From positions 1-64,000 of the forward strand of contig NZ_JACHXK010000001.1 of NCBI RefSeq assembly GCF_014192105.1: 64,000 nt of DNA, read 5' to 3'. Position 1 is the first letter of the stretch; the number at the start of each line of letters is the position of its first letter. A program made the translations under genes and the position numbers. Origin of the DNA: Paenibacillus phyllosphaerae. Its GTDB lineage: Bacteria > Bacillota > Bacilli > Paenibacillales > Paenibacillaceae. The notes beneath the pieces are model-generated. The model saw only the letters and a list, made by a program, of their open reading frames with translations, had not been told where the DNA came from and made no database searches. Shown here piece by piece: positions 9,601 to 18,606 of this stretch.

Positions 9601-12600
9601 GCGATCCTCGCATCCATCTCATGACGAAGCCAACCGCCCTTATATACCGGCTTCGTGGCAGCCAGCATATCGACCGGAAGCTCCAGCTGCGGCGGCGCAT
9701 CCGAATACTGCTCCTGCCAGAAACGCTCCATTCGCTCAAGCTCTTCTCCGCCGGCGAAAAGCAGCTGATCGTTCAAGTAGTCGGCATATCGATGCTTGCC
9801 CGGCGGCAATGCTTCCCCTTCATACAGCGCGCGAAGCTCACGCTTCACGACGCGTTCCGAGTACTTGTCGAAGACAAGATGATGCGCCAAGTAACAGAAG
9901 ACATCCTGCTTCTCTCCCCTGACGATACATCCGCGTATTAACGGCGGCTTGTCCAGCTCGAACGGCTGCGCGATGAAGGCTTCCAGCGATGCTTGATCAT
10001 GCTCGATAAGCACGGGCAATGGGGGCGAGGTGCCAGATACGGGGTGAATGCGCTGAACGACGCTGCCATTCATCCATTCGAACCCGGTGCGGAATGCCTC
10101 GTGCCGCTGCAGCAACGCCTGCCATGCCGCTTCCATACGAAGCTCGTCGATTCTTCCCGCGAATGGAACCGTACCCGGAACAAGATAAGCATGCAAGCCT
10201 CCGTCCAGCTGGACAGCCGCAAACATCATCTGCTGAATAGCCGTGAGCGGATAGTGCTCCCGCTCCTCGAATGCTTCATCCGATAGCCGATCAGACACGG
10301 CATCCATACCGCTTGTCCGCTTCGCCAGTTCACGGATCGTGGAATGCTCGTATAACTGCCTAATCGTCAATGCAGCGCCGCAGCTGGCATAGAGCTCGGC
10401 TACGAGCATGCTAGCGTGGAAGGAATCCCCGCCGATTTCCCAGAAGGAATCGTCGATGCCGAATCGATCCGTTCCCAGAATGCTTGACCAGGCCATCCAC
10501 AGCCTTTTCTCATTTGCGGTCTCCGGCCCTGCGTAATCGCTGTCGGCGACTGAACGCGCAGGGGCAGGCAACGCATTCACATTCTTTTTCCCGTTTGCCG
10601 TTAAGGGCATCGAGTCAAGCCGGATGAAACTGCCGGGAATCATGTAAGCGGGGAGCTGATCTGCAAGCTGCCGTTTTACCCCTCCGATATCCACGTCCTC
10701 GCCGCCAGTATAGTAGCAGCACAAGACCGGATGGCCCGTTGCATTCTGTTTGACCGTAACGCATGTCTGGTTGATCCCAGGCCAGTTAGCAATAATCGCT
10801 TCAATTTCCCCCTGCTCGATTCGATATCCTCTAAAATTCAACTGCTCGTCGATGCGTCCGATATAGATGACATCGCCGTTCACATCCACTCTTGCGCGGT
10901 CCCCTGATTTATACATCAACTGCCCGGCCACAAACGGATCAGGAACGAACCGTTCTTCGTTGAGCGCCGGACGGTTCAGGTAGCCTGCAGCCAACCCGTC
11001 ACCGGCAATGTAGATCTCTCCTTCATGTTCGACCGGCACCGGACATAAACGCTCATCCAGCACGTAAATCCTCATATTGCCGATGGGACGGCCAATGGGG
11101 ACGGAACCGGACAGCTCCCCGCCGCCAGCGTAACGATAAATCATGCACCCGACAGTGGCCTCCGTTGGCCCATATTCATTATAAATCTCGGCTCCGGCAA
11201 AAACGCTCGACGCCCGCTCCGCCAGCAAGCAGCCAAATCGTTCTCCCCCCACGATAAACCGGCTCACGGCAGGCCGTTCATACCCTTCCTTGACCGCGAT
11301 TTCGAGATGGGCCGGTGTCAGCTTAATAATATTGGCTGCCCGTTCTCGAATAACACGCGACAGGACGAACTCCATGGGCTCCGACTGTCTGTAAATAATC
11401 GCTTTAATTCCGGCGAGCAGCGGAACGAATAATGAGGTCACGGTTAAATCAAACGACAGCGAGGAGTAGATCGCGAACGCATCCGATTCCGCCTTCACAT
11501 AGGCTTGCTTCGCCCACCAGCAATAGTTAACGGCAGACCGATGGGTAATCGCGACCCCTTTTGGTTTACCCGTAGATCCCGAAGTATAGATCATGTAGGC
11601 CAATGCGGTCGGCTCGCTTAAGTCCTCCCATTCACTCAACGGTCCCGCACAATCATGCTGCGCTTGATCGAGATCGAGATAGCTCATCCGATCAGGCAGT
11701 TGTCGATGAAGGCTGCCGTTGGTCAGCACCAGACTGGCGCCGGCATCTTCGAGAATATAAGAGATGCGCTCCGCCGGATATTGCGGATCCAATGGCAGGT
11801 AAGCCGCACCGGTCTTCATGATCGCCAGCATGCCGATGATCGATTCGAAAGAATGATAGGTTAAGAGACCTATCGTCTGCCCGTGTCCGATTCCTCTGCT
11901 TCGAAGCGAATGGGCAAGCCGGCATCCTTGCGCCTCCATCTGGCCGAAGGTGAGCGTACGATCTTCGAACACCAGCGCAATTCGGTCCGGCGTCCGGGCT
12001 GCCTGCGAACGAATTAAACGCGTTAACGTCTCGTTCTTCGCGTATGCCATCTCCGTGTTGTTCCAGTCATATACGGCCGCACGGTGCTCCTGCTCCGATA
12101 ACAATGTCAATTGCCCGATCCGGATATCCGGACATTCCACGATCCTTTCAGCCAACTGCATCAGCGACCGGCCAATCGCTTGAATTATAGACTCGCTATA
12201 ATACGCCGTCCTGTAGTCGAGCTCAAACACCAGCTCCGGATTGCCGAACCGTTCCCATTCTTTGACCTTAAATTGAAGGGCATACGATTGGTGACCGCTA
12301 TGAAGCTCATCCAAATAGAAGGGATTGCCCATCGCGCTCATATCCAGATCCTGGTTATAATAGTTCACCGTCATCTGGAATAAGGCGCTGTGCTCCCGGA
12401 GCCCCGGAATGTCTCGAACCATATCCTCGAGCGGAAAGCGCTGGTGCTTGTAAGCCATGAACAATGCTTGTCCCGCCTGCCGAAGAGCTTCGGACACCTT
12501 AACCTCATCGCTTACGTAAAGCCTCATCGGAACATAATTGTTAAACATGCCCACCAGGTGTTTCTTCGCTTCCGCTCCGATTCGATTAATAAACGGCATG

Positions 12601-13415
12601 CCTAGCAACAAGTCGTTGTGACTTGTCGTTAAATGAAGATATAGATACATGAGGTAAGGGTAAAAAAGGGATGGCTTGACATGATGAGATCGGCAGAATT
12701 GCTGCACCCGTTCGACGAGCTCCGGGGGCACCTGCAGCCGAATAGTATTGGCGGTAGTATCTTCGGACTCTACCATCTGGAATGAATCCGGAAGTTCGCT
12801 TAGCGTTTGCGTCCAATAAGACTTGTCCCGGCCATAGGCCGCCGATTGGACGTAGTCATATTCCTCGATCACAACATCTCTATGCGAATAATCGGATTGA
12901 AGATACTTATCGATCCTCTGAACGCCGGTTATCTCCGCGTATGCAGCAGCGATTGTGCTGATCAACGCCTGGACAGACCAACCGTCGATAATGGCATGAT
13001 GCAATTTCATGAATAACGCCGTCGTCTGCTCGCTTGCGATGGCGATTTCGAATAAACATAGCTGCTCCTGCCCTATATGTACCTGCGTACGGACAAGCTG
13101 GCTTCGCCATCGCTCAAACCGTTCCGTCGGCCCGTCCCTGAAATCGTGAACGGGAATGCGCTCCGGGAGCTTGGGAGAAACCCGCTGCATGATATTCCCC
13201 TGAGACTCCATAAACTGAAGCCGCAAGCTTGCATGGCGCCTGATGGTCTCGATTACCGCCTCTTCCAACGCCTTAGCCTGTACCTCACCTTGCAAATAGA
13301 GGAGCAGGTTATTATTATTCACTGCACAGCCGTGCTTGCTCTCAAGATACCAAATTCGCTTTTGGGAAGGCGACAAAGGATACCATTGTTCCTGTGTATC
13401 GAACAATCCGTTCAC
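6612..13415 (-). CDS. Two-module NRPS: C-A(Asn)-PCP-C-A-PCP plus half C domain
   Basis: Nonribosomal peptide synthetase of 2267 residues. It opens with a condensation domain (HHAIIDG, His139-140), so it accepts an upstream acyl or peptidyl donor, possibly from the discrete ACP. Adenylation domain 1 (about 460-960) aligned by eye to GrsA gives pocket residues DLTKIGEVGK, a recognised Asn code. PCP1 has GGDSF. The second condensation domain (about 1060-1480) carries HHLVFDK, with Lys in place of the usual final Gly. Adenylation domain 2 (about 1500-1990) reads DALIIGCVMK, which I cannot assign beyond a probably hydrophobic side chain. PCP2 (1991-2061) has GGSSL. The last 206 residues resemble only the C-terminal lobe of a condensation/epimerisation domain and have no HHxxxDG. 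There is no thioesterase domain. GTG start at 13415 with GGAGAGG just upstream. Confidence 0.93.
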   Translation of the reverse strand: MNGLFDTQEQWYPLSPSQKRIWYLESKHGCAVNNNNLLLYLQGEVQAKALEEAVIETIRRHASLRLQFMESQGNIMQRVSPKLPERIPVHDFRDGPTERFERWRSQLVRTQVHIGQEQLCLFEIAIASEQTTALFMKLHHAIIDGWSVQALISTIAAAYAEITGVQRIDKYLQSDYSHRDVVIEEYDYVQSAAYGRDKSYWTQTLSELPDSFQMVESEDTTANTIRLQVPPELVERVQQFCRSHHVKPSLFYPYLMYLYLHLTTSHNDLLLGMPFINRIGAEAKKHLVGMFNNYVPMRLYVSDEVKVSEALRQAGQALFMAYKHQRFPLEDMVRDIPGLREHSALFQMTVNYYNQDLDMSAMGNPFYLDELHSGHQSYALQFKVKEWERFGNPELVFELDYRTAYYSESIIQAIGRSLMQLAERIVECPDIRIGQLTLLSEQEHRAAVYDWNNTEMAYAKNETLTRLIRSQAARTPDRIALVFEDRTLTFGQMEAQGCRLAHSLRSRGIGHGQTIGLLTYHSFESIIGMLAIMKTGAAYLPLDPQYPAERISYILEDAGASLVLTNGSLHRQLPDRMSYLDLDQAQHDCAGPLSEWEDLSEPTALAYMIYTSGSTGKPKGVAITHRSAVNYCWWAKQAYVKAESDAFAIYSSLSFDLTVTSLFVPLLAGIKAIIYRQSEPMEFVLSRVIRERAANIIKLTPAHLEIAVKEGYERPAVSRFIVGGERFGCLLAERASSVFAGAEIYNEYGPTEATVGCMIYRYAGGGELSGSVPIGRPIGNMRIYVLDERLCPVPVEHEGEIYIAGDGLAAGYLNRPALNEERFVPDPFVAGQLMYKSGDRARVDVNGDVIYIGRIDEQLNFRGYRIEQGEIEAIIANWPGINQTCVTVKQNATGHPVLCCYYTGGEDVDIGGVKRQLADQLPAYMIPGSFIRLDSMPLTANGKKNVNALPAPARSVADSDYAGPETANEKRLWMAWSSILGTDRFGIDDSFWEIGGDSFHASMLVAELYASCGAALTIRQLYEHSTIRELAKRTSGMDAVSDRLSDEAFEEREHYPLTAIQQMMFAAVQLDGGLHAYLVPGTVPFAGRIDELRMEAAWQALLQRHEAFRTGFEWMNGSVVQRIHPVSGTSPPLPVLIEHDQASLEAFIAQPFELDKPPLIRGCIVRGEKQDVFCYLAHHLVFDKYSERVVKRELRALYEGEALPPGKHRYADYLNDQLLFAGGEELERMERFWQEQYSDAPPQLELPVDMLAATKPVYKGGWLRHEMDARIAQDLSGFAAKHGTTPFMVSLAVFQIMLSKYSGQSDIVVATPSSGRYRPELNEIVGGLITMLPIRCRIEQEAEFASFLSDVVQICLTCMENERYPFDRLVERIVQTREIGVNPLYRAAFVMEQEMESETDATLLAAMARIGYSAKLDVTFRIIHDAKRRKPLTIACEYNAELFHEDTIVRMMKDYEHLLRQLLTQPEQPLAKLALASGEEARQLAERFHETADVPRMPWHLLFEQQASMTPDRIAVVDEQRKLTYEALNQAANRLAGLLRASGARRNKPVALLIERSAAWVVSTLAVLKAGAAFLPIDPSLPDERIRYLLEDSSASLLIAGHEKLHTTLPELGLSTIVFDWEALQTGDGANLPNMNEAEDLAYLIYTSGTTGQPKGTMVPHLGIGNVHRFLMQRAGIGPDDRFLQFASLSFDASVLELAVSLLSGAALHIVSDACAKDLSAFERFVERHQITAAILPPPYVNVLEPKRLPSLAKIIMGGSSPSIEMVRRWAGVKLFNCYGPTEATVMVTMWEVEPNALTGRSHVPIGRPLPNFRLSIIGPDDRPQPIGIPGELCISGIGLARGYVNKPEVTAKKFVRNPESPGEIMYRTGDLAKWLPDGNLVFLGRIDDQVKVRGYRVELGEIEHQLLKLDAIKEAVVLVRQTQGGEKELCAFAVAQLRIDRNTIRRDLAKQLPSWMIPARIVLLPAIPLSMNGKPDRNQLIRHLMQEETKAAAPLHNETERKLVHIWSELLHLQAERIGADTSFFELGGSSLTLLQLQKRLKDDFHKDVAVTELFANPTVALMASCVEERLSPEAFEPLKLAIPPEQAALAGRSIGGISLLKGRLKEALPAAVYEDEALAQALAAVYAYCLLEWSGGQTFELVYRNSAGGGVLSVNREHAGDLKGLLHQIQGQWMSGSSSDMELKLAGLKPSRADQLLPIIYDRVAAGESAALRDLALGVEVMAGVMELTLYYNRSKLRGDSMKAMLGRIGSILQHVLHDAFSITK

Positions 13416-13441
13416 TTCCTCTCCGTTCGATTCCCTCAGCT

Positions 13442-14428
13442 TTAACGATCCAAGCCGTAGTTGTTATATACATTAGCCATGGCGACGACGATCTTACGCT
13501 TCCCTTTATATGGCTCTCTGGCATGTCCGATCAGCATATTGTCCAGCATCATAACATCGCCTTCTTGCCACGGTAATTTTACCGTGTGCTGATCGTATAC
13601 CTTCCGAATTTCGTCCAAGATCGACTCTTCAATGGGTGAACCGTCGCCGTAGAAGACATTTCGCGGCAAATTTTCTTCTTTCAGATAGCTAAGCATAAAG
13701 TCGCGGATATCTTCGGGCAGACTCGTATAATGGAATAAATGAGCCTGATTGAACCACAGCATCTCGCCCGTTTCCGGATGTCTGGCAACCGCTTCCCTTA
13801 CCGCTTTGGTCCGAACGCGGTCTTCTCCCAGCCACTCCAGCTGCAGCCCAGCCTTGGCGCAATACGCTTCTACATAGGCTTTATCGTCAGACTGGAACAC
13901 CGTCTGCCATGGGAGGTCGATTTTACCGCCGAGATTACGGACGTACATAACTTTTTTCTCTCTGAATCTCGCGATAATCGCAGGATCAAGATGATTGTAG
14001 ATGACCCTGGAGTCGGCAATCGGCGTCTCGCCCCCGACCTCGGCATTGGTTACGCAGTGGAACCAGATTAACCGGGGCCATTGATGGGAATATGAATTCT
14101 CGTTATGCATCGGAATGTGCTGGTCGCTCGGATATTCCGTGGACGTGTATACTTTCCCCTGCACCTCGCTGCGAGGCGTAGAACGTTCATTATATGCTTC
14201 CAGTTTTTCGGAAAATACAGCCGTGAACTCCTCGAATTTCTCGATCGAATCAACAGGGAACCCTCTGAAGAGAATGCCGCCTTCATGAAGAAGATGCGAC
14301 TCGATCTTGCTTCGATTACGTTGAGCGTATGCAATGATATCTTCCGTGTTATCGGACGAAATGATAACGGGCAGTGTCCTCGCAGCATTGGATAAGGTTG
14401 GTTCCATACCACTTACATTCATCGTCAT
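13442..14428 (-). CDS. TauD/AsnO-like Fe(II)/2-oxoglutarate hydroxylase
   Basis: Non-haem iron oxygenase of 328 residues that would hydroxylate an amino acid, free or carrier-bound, using 2-oxoglutarate and O2. The facial triad is His108-x-Glu110 (in HNENSY) and His302 (GHAREPYKGKR), with Arg311 placed to bind 2-oxoglutarate. Glu instead of the Asp of TauD is the arrangement known for the AsnO/VioC group of beta-carbon hydroxylases. The next gene encodes an NRPS whose first adenylation domain reads as Asn, so beta-hydroxyasparagine is the natural hypothesis. The start codon overlaps the ACP stop by one base (TAATG), indicating tight coupling. Fold and cofactor use are secure; the substrate is inferred. 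Confidence 0.88.
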   Translation of the reverse strand: MTMNVSGMEPTLSNAARTLPVIISSDNTEDIIAYAQRNRSKIESHLLHEGGILFRGFPVDSIEKFEEFTAVFSEKLEAYNERSTPRSEVQGKVYTSTEYPSDQHIPMHNENSYSHQWPRLIWFHCVTNAEVGGETPIADSRVIYNHLDPAIIARFREKKVMYVRNLGGKIDLPWQTVFQSDDKAYVEAYCAKAGLQLEWLGEDRVRTKAVREAVARHPETGEMLWFNQAHLFHYTSLPEDIRDFMLSYLKEENLPRNVFYGDGSPIEESILDEIRKVYDQHTVKLPWQEGDVMMLDNMLIGHAREPYKGKRKIVVAMANVYNNYGLDR

Positions 14429-14721
14429 TAGTTCTCCCCCACTTTCGTCAGTTGCAATGCCAATTGTCCTTCTACGAGATTCGCCAAGCTCGCCATCGTA
14501 CGGAATTGTTCATGAAGCTCAACTTGGTCCATGGAGCCCAAGTCTATGCCGAACTCATCTTCAATCCCCATGATCATCTCGAACTCATCGATCGAATCAA
14601 GCGAGATACGTTCCGAGATCAAATCGTCATCCCCGATGTCCGATGGCTCCAAGCCTTCGCTTCGGAGTCGGTTAGGTATGATCTTTTCCTTAATGATTTG
14701 TATAATCTGTTGTTTCTCCAT
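14428..14721 (-). CDS. Discrete acyl carrier protein
   Basis: Small acidic four-helix carrier protein of 97 residues. The phosphopantetheine serine is Ser43 in SLDSIDEFEM. It lies between the exporter genes and the hydroxylase and overlaps the hydroxylase start (TAATG). It may carry a starter acyl group for the N-terminal condensation domain of the NRPS, or hold the amino acid for hydroxylation; the sequence does not decide. A TTG at 14724, immediately before the ATG, is an alternative start; GGGAG lies 8 bases from the TTG and 11 from the ATG. About 170 bases upstream of it hold no supported gene, only a short GTCCAG/CTGGAC hairpin. Confidence 0.9.
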   Translation of the reverse strand: MEKQQIIQIIKEKIIPNRLRSEGLEPSDIGDDDLISERISLDSIDEFEMIMGIEDEFGIDLGSMDQVELHEQFRTMASLANLVEGQLALQLTKVGEN

Positions 14722-14893
14722 CAAATATAGAGCTCCCTTCCGGTTATGATAGATGTGATGTGATTACAGCAACAGGCAGCAACATGCGACAACGCGATGT
14801 CCAGAGAGGCTACGCTGGACGTTCATCCCCTCCTTTCAGACTTTTGCTCTGATTGCCATGCATATCGCTACTACCACTTGCGATCGCCATGAG

Positions 14894-16735
14894 CTACACT
14901 TGTTGGCTGACAGCGAGATTGTCATCCTGGCTTCCAATATCATTGCGACAAAGCTTGGCATATAGCTCGCATGCGCGAAGCAGGTGTTCGTGCGTTCCGG
15001 TAGCAAGGATCTTGCCTTGATCCATGACGATGATCCGGTCTGCATGCCTAACCGTACTCATGCGGTGTGCGATGATAATCAACGCTCTGTCATTGGCAAG
15101 TAAGCGAAGCGAATTTTCCAGGTAACGTTCCATCTCGTTATCCACCGCAGAAGTGGATTCGTCGAGGATGAGTATAGGGGTTTCCCTCAGTACGGCTCTA
15201 GCTATGGCCAGTCGCTGAATCTCGCCTCCGGACAGCTTCGAACTGGCTTCACTTAGCTGCGTCTCGACACCATTAGGCAGCTTATCAATAAAGAAATGCG
15301 CGCCCGCTATCGTTAATGCGTTGTTCAGCTGTTCCTCCGTAATGCCAGGCAAGCCGATGGTAATATTATCGCGGATGCTACCGCTAAACATGAACGAGGA
15401 TTGTGGCACGTAGCCAATCGTTGACCGTAAATTGTCCAGTCTGCCCGTTACCTGCTTGCCGTGTGCATAGATTGACCCGCTGTCTGGTTCCAGCAGCCCG
15501 CTGCAAATTTTCGCAAGCGTTGATTTCCCCGAGCCGCTCATACCGACAATAGCAACCGTTTCGTTCAGGCGGATAGCGAATCGAATATGATGGAGAACAG
15601 CTGTTTCGTGCCCCTCCCCGGATCGATAGCAAAATGAAATATCCTCCAGACGTAGCGCTGCTTCTTCCCGATTCGCCTCATAACCAGTCGAAGGTTTCGC
15701 CAATCCGTCTGTCATTGCCTTAGCAGATGGTTCTTCTTCCATGCACATGACGGCTTGAACGCGGTCCGAAGCCCCCAAGCCCTGTTGTACATGGCTTAGC
15801 GTCCTGGATATATTGGAGAATGGAACCTGAATCCGAATCAGCAAATAAAGGAAAGCAAGTACCGTGCCCACCGTCAGCTCTCCACGCAGCACAGCCAAAC
15901 AAACGAAATAAATGACAAAGATAATAATCCCATTAATAATAAAGTCCATCAGCTGGTACATGGAGGTAGTAATCATCTCTCGCTTAAGCAAATCCTTGTT
16001 CTGGAGCCGTCGTTTCTCGTGGAATTCCTGCTCGAACAAACTGCTCAGCCCATAGGAGCGAATAACGGCTGTCCCTTGAAAATATTCCTGCAGGGTCTCT
16101 CGCACATCCGCTTCGCGCTTTTGTATCCCTTCCGACAGCGTTCTGATCTTGCCGTCAAACAATCGACCGATCATAAAAATAAGCGGTCCGCTAAGCAGCG
16201 CCACAGCAGCCAAATAAATATTGTAGCTGCTCAAATAGATGAAGCTAAACAAGATCAGCAGAATATCCCTGCTTAAATCGAACAATGCCAGGCTAATCGA
16301 AGCGGACTCCGGAACATCGCGCGCAACTCTGGACACCCAGTCCGCGGAATGCATCGATTGCAGCCGTTTGAGCGGAAGCGCATTGATGCGTCCGAGCAGA
16401 TGCACAGACATATCCCGATTAATGAACTGCTGGATCAACCCTTTCAACATCAGCTGCGCTGCCAACAATACAATAACTGCTGCGATCACGAGCAGAGATT
16501 GCTGCACAAATTGCGTGATCGCATCGGCATTTTTTTCATTCGTATTGTCGATGAATATTTTCTGCGCATTAGCGACATACAGTTCGAAGAATATTTCAAC
16601 GGAAACGAGCAGCAGGCCGATCGCGAGCGCCCACCTATATTTCTTGGCATACCCCATCACTTGGAAAAAACGCGTTAGGTCATCGTTCATCCGACGCTGT
16701 AACCGGCTCTTCGAAACACGGGAGACTTGGCTCAA
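14894..16735 (-). CDS. ABC exporter half-transporter (second subunit)
   Basis: Membrane ABC exporter subunit: six hydrophobic segments in the first 300 residues followed by a nucleotide-binding domain with Walker A GMSGSGKST, signature LSGGEIQRL and Walker B ILILDESTSAVD. It probably pairs with the product of the gene just upstream as a heterodimer exporting the peptide-polyketide or giving self-resistance. The start is taken as TTG at 16735: GGGAGG sits 7 bases upstream and the codon overlaps the preceding stop as TTGA. The in-frame ATG at 16750 places the ribosome site inside the coding region and is less likely. No C39 peptidase domain is present. Confidence 0.88.
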   Translation of the reverse strand: MSQVSRVSKSRLQRRMNDDLTRFFQVMGYAKKYRWALAIGLLLVSVEIFFELYVANAQKIFIDNTNEKNADAITQFVQQSLLVIAAVIVLLAAQLMLKGLIQQFINRDMSVHLLGRINALPLKRLQSMHSADWVSRVARDVPESASISLALFDLSRDILLILFSFIYLSSYNIYLAAVALLSGPLIFMIGRLFDGKIRTLSEGIQKREADVRETLQEYFQGTAVIRSYGLSSLFEQEFHEKRRLQNKDLLKREMITTSMYQLMDFIINGIIIFVIYFVCLAVLRGELTVGTVLAFLYLLIRIQVPFSNISRTLSHVQQGLGASDRVQAVMCMEEEPSAKAMTDGLAKPSTGYEANREEAALRLEDISFCYRSGEGHETAVLHHIRFAIRLNETVAIVGMSGSGKSTLAKICSGLLEPDSGSIYAHGKQVTGRLDNLRSTIGYVPQSSFMFSGSIRDNITIGLPGITEEQLNNALTIAGAHFFIDKLPNGVETQLSEASSKLSGGEIQRLAIARAVLRETPILILDESTSAVDNEMERYLENSLRLLANDRALIIIAHRMSTVRHADRIIVMDQGKILATGTHEHLLRACELYAKLCRNDIGSQDDNLAVSQQV

Positions 16736-18525
16736 GTAGCTACCTCCCATTCTGATTGTTCGTTGGTACGATTCATCTGGTACATCTCATAGTAATGCCC
16801 GCCCAGAAGCATAAGCTCCTCATGGGTACCCGCTTCCACAACCGCGCCATCCTTCATGAAGATGATCTTATCGGCATGTATGATGGTCGATAGACGGTGA
16901 GCGACAATGACGCATGTCTTGCCTTTCATGAGACGGTTTATCGCTTGCTGAATGGCAGCCTGATTCTCATTATCCAGCGCCGACGTCGGCTCATCGAGAA
17001 GCAGAATGTCCGGGTTGCGCAAGAATGCGCGAGCAATCGTAATACGTTGGCGCTCCCCGCCGGAAAGAGTCGCACCTCGCTCGCCAATTCGCGTGTGGTA
17101 ACCATCGGGCAGCCTCATGATTACGTCGTGGATATTAGCCATTTTCGCCGCTTCGATGACCTCTAGTTCGGATGCTTCCCGGTTCCCATAATGGATGTTG
17201 TCATAGACCGTCCCGTGAAACAGAAAGGGCGTCTGCGAAACAAGCGCAAGCTTTTTCCGCCACTGCTTGTTATCCATTAGACTGCAGTCGATCCCGTTCC
17301 ACCAAATACGGCCGGAGCTCGGCTCATAATCTTTCATGAATAATTTGAGCATGGTCGATTTGCCGGACCCGCTCGGGCCTACAATCGCAGCTATCCGGCC
17401 TTCCTCAAGGGAAAGGCTGACACCTCTTACCACGTCGAGATCTTCATCCGAATAACGGAAAACGACCTTCTCCATCCGAAAACCCGCCGATTCCAAGTTA
17501 ACTCCGTCATGCTTCGGCTCTTCAGCTACCCCGCTACCGCTTGGCTCTTCGGGCAAATCCATTAATTCAAATACACGCTTGGCCTGGGAAATCGACCACT
17601 GCAGTGCGTTCCAGGTGCCGAACAGGTTATATATGGGTCCGGTAAGCAAATTACTGGCAGCCAGGAAGGCCGCTACCGCGCCTACCTCCATTTCGTTCCG
17701 GCTAACAAGCAAGCCTCCATAACCAAGAATATAGACAACGGACAAAAAGGGGACGATGGCAGTAAGGGAACCGGTAAACGATTCAATAGAAAGCGTTCTC
17801 AACCGAACTCTGACAAATTCGCTGACCTTGTTAGCGAACCTCTCATTCATGTCCTTCTGGAGCCGATAGCTGCGAACGACTTCGCCGCCTTGTACCGCTT
17901 CCTGAACAATGCCGTCCTTTTCGGCAGACAGCCGATTCTGCTGGTCGAACCATCTTCGGCTGTATCTCGATATCGGCAGCAGCATGAGCGGAATAAGCGC
18001 TGACACGATAATACTGCCGGCGGTCAGCCTCGCGCTTAGTGAACTTAAATAAACTAGGAGAGCGACGACTTTGGCCGCATCCGCGATAAATCCGATCAGC
18101 CTGTTATTAATCCCCGCCTGGGCGATACTAGCCGATTCCAAGATTCTTGCGATCTTATCGCTCGTATGCAGCTTATCTAAGCTATCCAACCGAACGCGGG
18201 AAACCTTGCGAAGCATTTCGTCTTGAAGCTTCAACCTAGAATCATTATCCAGTCTTGCGCCCAAGTAGCCTCTGGCCATGAACACGGCCGACATGCTTAC
18301 GACGATCACCGACATGATGAGAATGGATCTGACTAGTGCGGGATATTCGTCACTTACCACTCCGGAGACAATTAATTGAAATGTATTTGCGTAAGCAATA
18401 GACAATCCCACTTCTACCAGAATTGCAACTGCTATTAGGATGTAGAGCACAAGATATGGCTTGCCCAAACGAAGCAAGCGCACAATCACGCGGTAAGGCG
18501 AGTAACGGTGCTCCTCTTCATGCAT
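16732..18525 (-). CDS. ABC exporter half-transporter (first subunit)
   Basis: Transmembrane domain with about six helices fused to an ATPase domain: Walker A GPSGSGKST, signature LSGGERQRI, Walker B ILLLDEPTSALD, then the H-loop AHRLSTI. Length and layout match MsbA/LmrA-type half-transporters. It overlaps the next subunit gene by four bases (TTGA), which supports stoichiometric synthesis of a heterodimer. ATG at 18525 is chosen because AGAGG lies about 10 bases upstream; a TTG at 18531 is in frame. The gene follows the type II thioesterase by about 80 bases. Export of the cluster product is inferred from position. Confidence 0.88.
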   Translation of the reverse strand: MHEEEHRYSPYRVIVRLLRLGKPYLVLYILIAVAILVEVGLSIAYANTFQLIVSGVVSDEYPALVRSILIMSVIVVSMSAVFMARGYLGARLDNDSRLKLQDEMLRKVSRVRLDSLDKLHTSDKIARILESASIAQAGINNRLIGFIADAAKVVALLVYLSSLSARLTAGSIIVSALIPLMLLPISRYSRRWFDQQNRLSAEKDGIVQEAVQGGEVVRSYRLQKDMNERFANKVSEFVRVRLRTLSIESFTGSLTAIVPFLSVVYILGYGGLLVSRNEMEVGAVAAFLAASNLLTGPIYNLFGTWNALQWSISQAKRVFELMDLPEEPSGSGVAEEPKHDGVNLESAGFRMEKVVFRYSDEDLDVVRGVSLSLEEGRIAAIVGPSGSGKSTMLKLFMKDYEPSSGRIWWNGIDCSLMDNKQWRKKLALVSQTPFLFHGTVYDNIHYGNREASELEVIEAAKMANIHDVIMRLPDGYHTRIGERGATLSGGERQRITIARAFLRNPDILLLDEPTSALDNENQAAIQQAINRLMKGKTCVIVAHRLSTIIHADKIIFMKDGAVVEAGTHEELMLLGGHYYEMYQMNRTNEQSEWEVAT

Positions 18526-18606
18526 GCTCAACCGACCTCTACCTTCCTTTCGACGGATGGTTATAAGGATATCAAATCATAGAACAGCTAATCGTTCTCC
18601 TGAATG

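Noticed and set aside
9237..9941. Plus-strand frame of 234 codons opposite the NRPS
   Set aside because: Low-complexity His/Arg-rich translation without homology features; antisense to conserved C-domain motifs.
14770..14832. Minus-strand 20-codon frame starting MNVQRSLSGH after AGGAGGGG
   Set aside because: The ribosome site is only two bases from the ATG, the region forms a small hairpin, and the translation resembles nothing.
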